A DNA stretch of 64,000 nt, taken from NCBI RefSeq assembly GCF_001592105.1, contig NZ_BCWE01000002.1:124001-188000 (forward strand), read 5' to 3'. Under the pieces are notes generated by a model, which saw nothing but the letters and a program-made list of their open reading frames with translations, ran no database searches and was not told the DNA's origin. Source of the DNA: Desulfolucanica intricata. Its GTDB lineage: Bacteria; Bacillota; Desulfotomaculia; Desulfotomaculales; Desulfofarciminaceae. Each line of letters opens with the position of its first letter. Positions within the stretch are counted from its first letter, which is position 1. The position numbers and the translations under genes are program-made. Shown here in pieces: positions 6,650 to 13,781 of this stretch.

Positions 6650-6967
6650 TTAGCGGATTACCATCCGGATGATTAAGTAAACAACAGCCAGTCCACAAAT
6701 CCCGTACCCGGCTACCAGGGCCAGGCAGCTATCCTTACTTTCGAACCACCCCTGCACCCGGGTGACCAGCCTGTCCACTGCCCGGGCCACCCGCCTTGCC
6801 AGGCCGGGCCGATGCTTGCCGGGCTTAGACATATCCCCGGTCTGACCGGAACCGGGATTAATAGGGATATCGGCTGCCAGTAGTTCCCCGGCCCTGGTCC
6901 GGGCTTGTCCATTCGGTCCTGGTACGGCAGGAATATCGCTTTTAAAAAACTGCACCTGTGGCTTCAT
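6650..6967 (-). CDS. Small phage membrane protein, 105 aa
   Basis: The start at 6967 has GAGGTGGTG ahead and overlaps the stop of the upstream 42-aa gene as TAATG. The first 50 residues are Pro/Gly-rich. Residues 50-75 are basic (KHRPGLARRVARAVDRLVTRV), and residues 81-105 are a hydrophobic segment (LALVAGYGICGLAVVYLIIRMVI), so it is probably anchored in the membrane by its C-terminus. Family unknown. It lies just upstream of the initiator gene. Confidence 0.55.
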   Translation of the reverse strand: MKPQVQFFKSDIPAVPGPNGQARTRAGELLAADIPINPGSGQTGDMSKPGKHRPGLARRVARAVDRLVTRVQGWFESKDSCLALVAGYGICGLAVVYLIIRMVIR

Positions 6968-7095
6968 TAATAACACCACCTCGCTTTGCATACCACGCAG
7001 TACCACCGCCCGCCTGAACAGCGCTTGCACATCAGGTGTACATCCCACAGAGCAAGCGGGCAGTACCCGCCGCAAACGGCGCAACGGTGGTTCAT
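6967..7095 (-). CDS. 42-aa zinc-finger-like protein
   Basis: A short frame that starts MNHRCAVCGGYCPLA and contains eight cysteines: C5-x2-C8, then C12, C23-x2-C26, C33-x2-C36 and C41. Its ATG overlaps the stop of the preceding gene as ATGA, and its TAA overlaps the next start as TAATG, so three genes are translationally coupled. The CxxC spacing suggests one or two small zinc ribbons. Function unknown; phage early regions often encode such small zinc proteins. Confidence 0.6.
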   Translation of the reverse strand: MNHRCAVCGGYCPLALWDVHLMCKRCSGGRWYCVVCKARWCY

Positions 7096-7433
7096 TCTTC
7101 CAGCACCAGCTTTAATTGCTGGTTAAACCTGTGCCGAGCTATCTTCTCCAGCGCCCGGGCTCGTTTAATAATTTTTACCGCCCGGGGTTTTAGATGCCGG
7201 GTGGCTATCTCCATATCTTCTGTGTTCTCAATGATAAAGTAACCTCCGGTCCCGGGCTCGGTGCTGCTGCCGATAGGCAGGCCGTGCTCTACCACCAGGT
7301 GATAAATAATCTCTCTGGCTTCCCGTTCATCCAGGCCGGCCAGCCTGGCCAATCGGTGTTTGTGAATGGCCTGCCTGTGACCGGCCGGAATCAGTCCCAG
7401 CACCAGGCGCTCTTTGCGGGTCAATTGTTCCAT
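7092..7433 (-). CDS. Phage early protein with winged-helix-like domain, 113 aa
   Basis: AGGAGT seven bases before the ATG at 7433 fixes the start; an in-frame GTG at 7442 is too close to it. The protein begins MEQLTRKERLVLGLIPAGHRQAI, and residues 20-65 (HRLARLAGLDEREAREIIYHLVVEHGLPIGSS) have the pattern of the DNA-binding helices seen in many phage hypothetical proteins. The C-terminus is basic and helical. A DNA-binding regulatory or replication role is inferred. Confidence 0.65.
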   Translation of the reverse strand: MEQLTRKERLVLGLIPAGHRQAIHKHRLARLAGLDEREAREIIYHLVVEHGLPIGSSTEPGTGGYFIIENTEDMEIATRHLKPRAVKIIKRARALEKIARHRFNQQLKLVLEE

Positions 7434-7459
7434 GCTGCTCACTCCTTCCGGGAGAAATG

Positions 7460-7490
7460 GCCCCGCCCGGGCAGCGGGGCAGCTTTTTTA
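7460..7490 (+). terminator. Terminator-like hairpin
   Basis: GCCCCGC and GCGGGGC pair across a 7-base loop, followed by AGCTTTTTT on the plus strand. No plus-strand gene ends here. It could shield the leftward operon from antisense transcription, or act as a bidirectional structure in front of the 7092-7433 gene. Confidence 0.4.
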
Positions 7491-7518
7491 GCGCAATTGC
7501 TGTAATCGTGCGTTGTTT

Positions 7519-7635
7519 CTATCTCAAGGGGGGCGGACCTGGTCCGGCGGGCTGCGTCTTCGACAGGCATACTTCGTCGAGCTGCAGCGCCCGCCGGGGA
7601 CGGCCGGAGGTGGTGCCTGGCTTTTGGGTCACCAC
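7519..7635 (-). CDS. Possible 38-aa phage ORF
   Basis: A GTG-started frame reading MVTQKPGTTSGRPRRALQ onward, with one cysteine and a Pro-rich tail. It fills part of the 320-base gap between two early genes. No good ribosome binding site is visible and the family is unknown, so this is a weak call. Confidence 0.25.
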   Translation of the reverse strand: MVTQKPGTTSGRPRRALQLDEVCLSKTQPAGPGPPPLR

Positions 7636-7638
7636 TTT

Positions 7639-7716
7639 TTATTGCCGCAGTGCACGCTCCGCCCCGGGCGGGGGACCCCGTGCGAACTTATTGCTGCCTT
7701 GCTGCCGAATGTGCAT
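7639..7716 (-). CDS. Possible 25-aa phage ORF
   Basis: The ATG at 7716 follows GGAGTGAGC, a usable ribosome binding site identical in form to those of neighbouring genes. The frame encodes only 25 residues, basic and Pro/Gly-rich. It could be a leader peptide or a real small protein. Composition gives little support. Confidence 0.25.
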   Translation of the reverse strand: MHIRQQGSNKFARGPPPGAERALRQ

Positions 7717-7754
7717 GCTCACTCCGGGGGGACCCGTGCCGGTTTACGTTCCCG

Positions 7755-8192
7755 TTATTCCCGCACGGCCACCAGCATCCCGTCCTGCAGGGGGCAGTGA
7801 TCCCCGGTATAGTTGTACAAGTAGTAGCCACCATACCGATGGGCATGTTCCACCCGGCCAATCTGCCAGCCCTTTTCCGGGCCGCCGGTGATATACACTT
7901 CAATGGGCCGACCGCAGGTGAATTCAATGCCGGTGGTATCCATGACATAGCGTCCGTTGCACTGTAAAAATACCCGCCCCTCTGTGCGTGGCTTTTGCAG
8001 GTATTTGACCCACCAATCCAGGTCCGCGATTTCCGCGCCGTTTTCACAAAGGCTGATCAGCTTTTGCAGTTCCACCCATTCAATACCCTCCAGCCGGTCC
8101 AGGTGGGGGTAGAGGCCGACCACCCGGGCCATTTGGTCCAGGGTAGCAGCCAATAGTTCACCCAGTTTGCTTATTTCTTTAATTGGGGACAT
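7755..8192 (-). CDS. Phage hypothetical protein, 145 aa
   Basis: Not recognised. The N-terminal 60 residues are helical (MSPIKEISKLGELLAATLDQM). Residues 60-145 are rich in aromatic residues and beta-like (WWVKYLQ, FTCGRPIEVYITGG, HAHRYGGYYLYNYTGDHCP) and contain four Cys and several His, so metal binding is possible. The ATG lies inside a 63-bp repeat, and the open frame runs through that repeat. The repeat seems to have been inserted at the 5' end, so the original start and ribosome binding site are uncertain. Confidence 0.55.
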   Translation of the reverse strand: MSPIKEISKLGELLAATLDQMARVVGLYPHLDRLEGIEWVELQKLISLCENGAEIADLDWWVKYLQKPRTEGRVFLQCNGRYVMDTTGIEFTCGRPIEVYITGGPEKGWQIGRVEHAHRYGGYYLYNYTGDHCPLQDGMLVAVRE

Positions 8193-8245
8193 TCCTTGAC
8201 CTGAAAGCCTTGACCCCATAGCTGAGGTGTGTCCCCTTTCCTTAG
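8181..8245. repeat. Copy of the 63-bp GGGGACA/TGTCCCC repeat
   Basis: Closely similar to the copies at 956-1081: TTGGGGACATTCC at one end, GAGGTGTGTCCCC at the other, with a variable middle containing TTGACC twice. It sits exactly between the RecF-like gene and the 145-aa gene, supplying the apparent start codon of the latter. Confidence 0.7.
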
Positions 8246-10264
8246 ACCATAGCAAGCGCATCACTCCTTTCCGGGCCGGGCATGCCCGCCTTTCTGCCGA
8301 TTTCACTCACCGCGCCGTCCTCCACCCAGAACATTTTCACCCCGGGCAGGTCCGGGCTTTGGGGTTGTACGTCGCCCACAGTGCAAAACAGCATCATCTG
8401 GTCAAACTGGTCCAACACGCTCAGCAGGGAACCCGTGAGCAAATCCCGGTTATCCTGGTCCAGCATGTCCAACTCGTCCACGGCCAGGAAATTCAGTCCG
8501 GTTATTTTAGCTATGGCGGTTTGAAGGGCTATACCCACCCGGAGCTGTTCGCTTTTTGGAGAGCAATTTTAGCGGCAGGGCGCGCCCGTTCCGGGTAATC
8601 AGCGGGGTAAAGTCGCCCTGCCAGGTCAGCTGGTAACGCCCCTCGGTGCAGGCCGTGAGCAGGTTGTTAATTTCCCGGGTAAATCCGGCCAGCCGGTCAC
8701 CCAGCAAAGTCTTCCTGATGCCGTCGGGCCCCAGGGCTTTGACCATGCGCTCGGTAACGGCCAGTTCCTTTTCTAAAAGTTCCAGGTCTTGCTGCAGCTG
8801 GCGGGCCTGCCGGCGTCCGTACCCGGCCACTTCCAGCCGGCGCAAGATTTCCCGGCCCTGGACAATGCGCTCCTGCAGACGGTCGATTTCTTCCGGATTT
8901 GCACCGCCCTTTTGCAGCGCTTCTTCCCAGGCGGCCACTTCCTGCCAGGCGCTGTTCAGCTCTTTTTGGGCACCGTCAATGGCGGACTCCAGGCCGCGCA
9001 GCTCTTGCCGGGCGGTATCCAATCCGGAAAGAGTGTGCTTGAGATCAGTAATCCGCTGCTGCATATCCTGTTTTTCCGCCTGCAGTTTTTGAAGGCTGGC
9101 CCGGAGCTGGTTCATTTTTTCGGAGCCGGCGTTAATTTCTGACCCCAATTGATTAACCAATTCCGCCACTTCACTACCCGACATGCGGCAGGCGATTTGC
9201 TCGGGCGCCAGGGGACACCGGCCGTCAAAGGCCCGGAGTTTTTCCACCACGGCGTGTTTGGCCCGGCCCGCAGCCTCCAGTGCAGCCAGCTTCCGGTCCG
9301 ATGCAGCAATTTTGCCCGTCAGCTGTTCCAGCCGCTCCTGGAGCCGGTCCAACTCCCCGGCCAGCCCGGCCCGGTTATGACCCGCCACTTCCCGCTCCAG
9401 CCCGGCTTTGTTGCTATTCAAACGTTCTATTTCTGCGGCCAGTTCATTTATTTTGCCCCGGTATTTGGTGATATTCTGTTCCGCGGCCTGGTGTGCGCCG
9501 TGGGCTTTAAGCAGTTCACTTTTTTCAATCTCCAGCTCCACCAGCTGTTTTTCCACCGCCTCCTTATCTTCCAGTCCCATACCCTCCGGAAGATTGGGAA
9601 GTTCCAGCTCGGCCAGCGCCGCCCGGGTCCGCTCCAGGTCTTTTTTAACTTCCCGGCGCTGTTCCCGTGCCCGTTTCTCCATGCCTTCCAGGATGGCGGG
9701 GTCCCCGCTGAAACCCCGTGGGAGCAGGGCCTGCACCCTGGTAGCCGCCTCCCGGGCCTGGTCTTCCGGTACCCCGGCCCGGCGCAGGTACTGCCCCGTG
9801 GCGGAGTTGATTTCCTCCGCCGTGCAGGAAATACCGCACAGGGCAAAGAGGAAGGTTTTTTGTTCCGCGGGTGGCATGTTGATAAAGGAGCCGGCGTTCA
9901 GCGCCAGCCGGACCAGTTGTTCATCCGCCCCCAGGTGGTGATAGATGGCGGCCTGGCCTTCCTGGATGTTGCGGCTTTTGCCCACGGTAAGGGAGTGGGG
10001 CGGCATGGCCCGCACCACCCCGCCCAGGCCTGCTACTTCCAGCCCTACCTGGCAGTTTTTCTCCCCCCGGGTGACGAGGTCGCCCGCTCCCCGGCCAGCC
10101 CGATCGGTCCACAGGTTTCGGCCCGTCAGGGCCCATTCCACGGCGGCCAGGATGCTGGACTTGCCGCTGTTGTTGCGCCCGACAAATATATTCAGCCTGC
10201 CCAGTTCGATGGCGTTATTTTTGTGGTTGCGGAAATGCTGGATGGCCAGCTTGTTGATGCGCAT
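8242..10264 (-). pseudogene. RecF/SbcC-like recombination ATPase, interrupted by a one-base frameshift
   Basis: The main frame (8507-10264, 585 aa) begins MRINKLAIQHFRNHKNNAIEL with Walker A GRNNSGKSS, continues through about 350 residues of coiled coil, and ends shortly after ALPLKLLSK. The missing C-terminal ATPase part (LNFLAVDELDMLDQDNRD, Walker B/D-loop) lies in the +1 frame at 8242-8538. Dropping one A from the AAAAA run at 8553-8557 joins them as LLSKSEQLRVGIALQ, the expected family sequence. It is thus a decayed gene, a sequencing error in a homopolymer, or a programmed frameshift; the second frame also has its own GTG start. AGGAGGT precedes the ATG. In phages such proteins act with RecA-like or annealing proteins. 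Confidence 0.8.
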
Positions 10265-10327
10265 AGGTGTTTACCTCCTTGTTTGATGGGATGGTTTTAT
10301 TAGGTTGGGGTTTATTAAGTTGATTAG

Positions 10328-10474
10328 CTTTTGCCCCGGCAAAAGGGTGCGCCTTTAGGCGCATGGGGCGGCGTCGGCCGCCCCTTAAAGCGTGGTGATT
10401 ATTTGAGGGATTAACCACCCCGCCCGATCCGTATGGCTATTAATACCTTAAAGCAGCAGGCCGGAGCGGGGTGG
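10328..10474. other. Row of four hairpins in the early-operon gap
   Basis: The 224-base gap between the two ATPase genes contains CTTTTGCC/GGCAAAAG (10328-10345), TGCGCCT/AGGCGCA (10348-10363), GGGGCGGC/GCCGCCCC (10365-10384, perfect 8-bp stem) and a wider CCACCCCGC/GCGGGGTGG pair (10415-10423 with 10466-10474). None has a U-run. They may be an RNA processing or stabilising structure, a single-strand initiation site, or protein-binding sites. Confidence 0.6.
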
Positions 10475-10488
10475 CTATAATCCAGGGG

Positions 10489-11808
10489 TTAAAACAACCT
10501 CATTCTGCTGCCACCCGCCGCCCGTGGCGGGGGCGCTGCCTGATCCGGCTGCGGGCTTGGCTGCCCTTGCGCCATGCCCAGGAGCAGGTCAATCACCCGG
10601 CTGGCCTCTGGTTTAGTCAGGTCTTTAGCCGACCTTTGACCCGTTTCTTGTTCAATGAGCTGGCTTAACCCCGTTTCATTCAGCCCGGCCTCCCCGGCTG
10701 TGGTAAATATCTTTCTAAGTTGGGCCTGGGTGGCCAAAGCTTGTCTGCCGGTTACGGGCGGCCCGGCGGGGGAGGGGGCGGTATTTTGCGCGTGGGTTTC
10801 CCTGGTGTTATGTAACTGCCGCCCTGCTCCGGTAGTCTCTTTTTGCTGTTCAACGGTAGTCCGCTGGGGACCCGGCTGGTTTCCCGCCACCACCGGCCCG
10901 CGGCCCGCCGGGCTATTGCCGCCAACGTTGTTGTCGTCTGCGGTAAATCCGACATGATTTTCCGGAGCACCGCCACCGGCATGATTACGCCCGTTAGCCC
11001 CGGCATGGTTTTCCAGGCTAGCATCACTGGTGCCATTCCCTGATTTAGTCCCGGTGCCAACTTCGTCAGCTTGCCCGCCGCCCACCACCACCAGGTTTGG
11101 CTGCCACCCGGTCCGGGCACTGGACTCCACTCCCGCCTCCAGCCACTGCAGCAGTTTCCCGCCGGTTTCCGGCACGGGTTTGAACACCTGCCCGTCAAAC
11201 AGCCCGGTCCGGTCTTTGCTCGCGCTGGCGGTGTGGTTGTGGTCCAGGTCCCAAAAAGTGGTAAATTCATATTCCATGCCGTCCCTTTGGATGGGGTTCA
11301 TGCCCACCTTTTTAATCACGGTTTTGCCGTTTTCGGTAGTTTGCACGTGCTCCATCTTGGAGCGCAAAGTGGCAATGATGTGGCAGCGGGAGAGCAGCAT
11401 GGCGTCCACCAGCTCGTTGTGCCGCGGGGTCACCTGCCGCCAGGCGGTCCAGGAATTGCCGCCCCGGTCTGCCGCGTGCCCGTGGATGTCCAGCACGCCT
11501 CCGGGACCGGCCCAGGCGTGGGAAAGGCTATCAATGATGATATTGTCGTAACCGGCACCTTCCGCCGCCTGGATGGCTTCCACATACTTTTCCGGAATAA
11601 AGGGGGCTTCCAGGGATCAAACGTCATAGTCGCCCAGGTGGGCGTAGAGCTCACCCGACCCGCGTTCCGTGTCGATCATGGCTGTGCGGCCGCCCAGGCC
11701 GAAGGCGATCAACAGGGCGCTATAGGTTTTTCCGCTGCCGGCCGGGCCGGCGATAGCCAAACGGAGTCTGGCTTTTTTGCGCTGGGCGCGGTGGAATTGA
11801 ATGGCCAT
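10489..11808 (-). pseudogene. Sak4-type RecA-like ATPase with in-frame TGA
   Basis: The first part (11617-11808) reads MAIQFHRAQRKKARLRLAIA with Walker A GPAGSGKT and ends DYDV followed by TGA at 11619-11617. The same frame resumes directly with SLEAPFIPEKYVEAI and continues to 10489 with no other stop (IIIDSLSHAWAG is the Walker B region). The family consists of phage-encoded RecA-like core ATPases that act with single-strand-binding or annealing proteins. The C-terminal 150 residues are low-complexity linker plus a short helical domain. Either the TGA inactivates the gene, or it is read through. A tRNA-Sec-shaped tRNA lies in the same element. Total length would be 439 residues. Confidence 0.82.
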
Positions 11809-11860
11809 TTTTAAACCTCCTTTGAATTCGTACTAATTGCTAGTTGTGTCGTGCACCAGG

Positions 11861-12079
11861 CTACCCGGCCGGTTGGGCCCGGGGCTTTACGCAGGCGTTG
11901 GACAATTTTTCCACCTCCTTTTTAATCTGCTCGGCGCTTAATTCTGCCGCCAGAATTCGGGCCAACCGGTCCAGGTAAGCGTCGGGGTCATCCCCGGTTG
12001 GGCCAAGAACCTCCCGCTTGATGGTCTGGAGCCCACTTTTGGTGCGTCTGGCGGTTACTTTGTATAACACCACTTGCAC
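11861..12079 (-). CDS. Small phage early protein, 72 aa
   Basis: Begins MQVVLYKVTARRTKSGLQTI, then a helical C-terminal half (DPDAYLDRLARILAAELSAEQIKKEVEKL). The family is unknown to me. It lies four bases downstream of the XRE regulator's stop codon and upstream of the Sak4-type gene, so it is the second gene of the leftward early operon. A regulatory or DNA-metabolism accessory role is guesswork. Confidence 0.6.
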   Translation of the reverse strand: MQVVLYKVTARRTKSGLQTIKREVLGPTGDDPDAYLDRLARILAAELSAEQIKKEVEKLSNACVKPRAQPAG

Positions 12080-12083
12080 GTGG

Positions 12084-12338
12084 TTACCTCGCGTTTAAAT
12101 TGCTCCGGTCTGCCTGTCCGGAGTCGTCCTCTCTGCATTTTGCAAAGTCCGCGGGCATAAAAAGAACGTCCATGCTCCGCCCCAAAACGACAGCTATTTT
12201 TTGGGCGATGGGCAGGGACATACGTCTAACCCCGGTTTCCAGCTGACAGTAGTAACTTTCCGAAATTCCCACCAGTTCACTGATTTTCTTTTGAGATAAA
12301 TTTTGTTCCAAACGGGCTTCCCTTAACTTAATCAGCAT
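12084..12338 (-). CDS. XRE-family (Cro-like) regulator, first early gene
   Basis: 84 aa from the ATG at 12338; a longer frame from 12374 is possible, but the GGAGGTG site upstream fits the shorter one, with a wide spacing. The helix-turn-helix spans residues 3-55 (LIKLREARLEQNLSQKKISELVGISESYYCQLETG). The tail is acidic and short. It heads the leftward early operon and faces the plus-strand XRE gene across about 340 bases carrying operator repeats. This is the cro position of a lambdoid-type switch. Confidence 0.82.
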   Translation of the reverse strand: MLIKLREARLEQNLSQKKISELVGISESYYCQLETGVRRMSLPIAQKIAVVLGRSMDVLFMPADFAKCREDDSGQADRSNLNAR

Positions 12339-12359
12339 AACTTTTCCGTCACCTCCAGC

Positions 12360-12452
12360 TTGGCGTTTTGCCAACTAACTAAATTATAACACAAGCTTGG
12401 CGTAATGCAATATATATTTTGGTTTAAATTTTACAAATTGCCAAGTTAGCCA
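12360..12452. promoter_or_regulatory. Operator repeats of the early leftward promoter
   Basis: Three related sites: TTGGCGTTTTGCCAA at 12360-12374 (perfect inverted repeat), TTGGCGTAATGCAA at 12397-12410, and TTGCCAAGTTAGCCA at 12438-12452. The half-site is TTGGC. They lie directly upstream of, and one partly at, the start of the Cro-like gene. They are probably bound by one or both XRE proteins. Confidence 0.55.
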
Positions 12453-12583
12453 TTCAGGTGGTTAATAAACAAGGAACAAACTGGTCGGGGAATGTCCCCA
12501 AAGGGATAATTTGCCCACGGGATAAGTTACATCAAAGTGCCCGTTTTTGGAGTGCCTTACTTTTTTGCTTTAACTTTTTTATT

Positions 12584-12616
12584 TAAGCGCAAAAAACACT
12601 TGTTTTTTTGCACTTA
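12584..12616. promoter_or_regulatory. Second operator-like inverted repeat, repressor side
   Basis: TAAGCGCAAAAAA pairs with TTTTTTTGCACTTA across a short centre, with one mismatch in each half. The half-site differs from the TTGGC type on the early side. Related half-sites (AGTGCC, TTTTTTGC) lie just upstream. It is about 60 bases before the start of the plus-strand repressor gene, a position for autoregulation. Confidence 0.45.
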
Positions 12617-12674
12617 GCAAATTATAATCAAGGCATAGGTTTACATATTGCAATGTGGCAGGTGGTGATAAATC

Positions 12675-13088
12675 GTGCAGAATGAATTCGGCTCCCGGTT
12701 GAGGCAATTACGGGAAAAAAGAAAGCTGACCCAGTCGGACCTGGCTAAATTGTGCGGGCTGGGCGAGTCCACCATCTCCTTTTACGAGTCGGGCAAGCGG
12801 GAACCCAGTTACAAAACCCTCTTATGCCTGGCGGAAAAACTAAACACTACGCCCAACTACCTGTTGAAAGGAGACGACGAACAGGGGGACAACCTGCCCT
12901 GGTGGGAGAAAGACAGTCCGCCGTCCGAGATAGAACTGGAGCATTTCATCCGGGAGCAGCCCAATTTGCGCATCTTCGGTGACCCGCTGGATGAAGAAGT
13001 GAAAGATGATGTGATGCTGGCCTTACGGACAGCCTGGGAGGTTTTAAAAGGGAGAACCGCTTCCAAGCAGCCCAAAGGAAAGAAGTGA
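12675..13088 (+). CDS. XRE-family repressor (CI-like)
   Basis: 137 aa, GTG start preceded by AGGTGGTGATAAATC. The N-terminal helix-turn-helix is at residues 7-62 (RLRQLREKRKLTQSDLAKLCGLGESTISFYESGKREPS), the classic XRE pattern. The C-terminal half is acidic and lacks the S24 peptidase domain of LexA/CI-type repressors. Inactivation would instead depend on the ImmA-type metallopeptidase encoded four bases downstream. This pair mirrors ImmR/ImmA of ICEBs1, where the protease cleaves the repressor on induction. Confidence 0.85.
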   Translation: MQNEFGSRLRQLREKRKLTQSDLAKLCGLGESTISFYESGKREPSYKTLLCLAEKLNTTPNYLLKGDDEQGDNLPWWEKDSPPSEIELEHFIREQPNLRIFGDPLDEEVKDDVMLALRTAWEVLKGRTASKQPKGKK

Positions 13089-13092
13089 GGAG

Positions 13093-13524
13093 ATGGGTTT
13101 ATATACAAAAGCCAGAGAGCTTGCCAAGAGCGGAAAAAAACCATTGCATATAGCGCGGGAACTGGGAATTGAAGTTTTATTCGTGCCGTTTCAACGCATT
13201 AAGGGGCTGGCCCTATCCCTGGGCAGCCGGAAAATTATCATGATCCACAATGGCCTGTCGGAAGCGGAGCAGCAGTTTGTCTGCGGTCACGAACTGGGCC
13301 ATTTTTTATTGCACCCTTCGACAAATTTCAGATTTATTTTTGAAAATACATTTTGTTACTCCAAGCAGGAATACCAGGCCAACCGTTTTTCCTGTGTGTT
13401 GATGCTGGGTGAAAAGGCAGAAGAATACAAGTACGTAATTAATGAGACCGCTTCCGCCGGTAAGTTGGAACAATTGGTCCGGCTGGTATGGGAGGTTAGC
13501 GACAAAGAGGACGAGGTGCCGTGA
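13093..13524 (+). CDS. ImmA/IrrE-family metallopeptidase
   Basis: 143 aa. The zinc motif HELGH is in FVCGHELGHFLLHP, with the third ligand probably Glu in KQEYQANRFS, as in ImmA/IrrE proteins. Members cleave the cognate XRE repressor and so induce the element. The gene follows the repressor at once, with GAGGAG ahead of the ATG. I infer the repressor encoded at 12675 as substrate. Confidence 0.88.
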   Translation: MGLYTKARELAKSGKKPLHIARELGIEVLFVPFQRIKGLALSLGSRKIIMIHNGLSEAEQQFVCGHELGHFLLHPSTNFRFIFENTFCYSKQEYQANRFSCVLMLGEKAEEYKYVINETASAGKLEQLVRLVWEVSDKEDEVP

Positions 13525-13627
13525 TGTTAGAGATTTATTTCATTTTTTAGGAAAATCCACTTAACCAGGGTAGTTCCGCCTGGCTCCAATGCCCGCGCAG
13601 ATGACGCCTGGCTAAAGGGAGCAAGGC

Positions 13628-13716
13628 GCAGTCCAATCTTTTACAGATAACACACCAACACCTGTAATCGGTGCCACATCTGAACAGGTGCAGTGCAGCC
13701 CAATCTTTTGCCGATA
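13628..13716. repeat. Direct repeats and an inverted repeat ahead of the recombinase gene
   Basis: GCAGTCCAATCTTTTACAGATA (13628-13649) recurs with three changes as GCAGCCCAATCTTTTGCCGATA (13695-13716). Between them, CACCTGT (13659-13665) and ACAGGTG (13684-13690) form an inverted repeat. The 250-base stretch between the peptidase and recombinase genes has no ORF with a ribosome binding site. These are candidate binding sites for a regulator of the recombinase. Confidence 0.5.
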
Positions 13717-13781
13717 GGGAAAGGTTGCTGATAAAAACAAGCAGTAAGATTTTGAAATTAAATGAGGAGGGTGGAGTTAAT

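Noticed and set aside
7443-7800. Plus-strand open frames of 95-144 codons
   Set aside because: They have no ribosome binding sites and no recognisable sequence. They overlap a terminator-like hairpin and the C-terminus of the 145-aa gene.
9149-10303. 384-codon plus-strand frame opposite the RecF-like gene
   Set aside because: The opposite strand encodes a clear P-loop ATPase. The plus-strand frame has no domain and results from high GC content.
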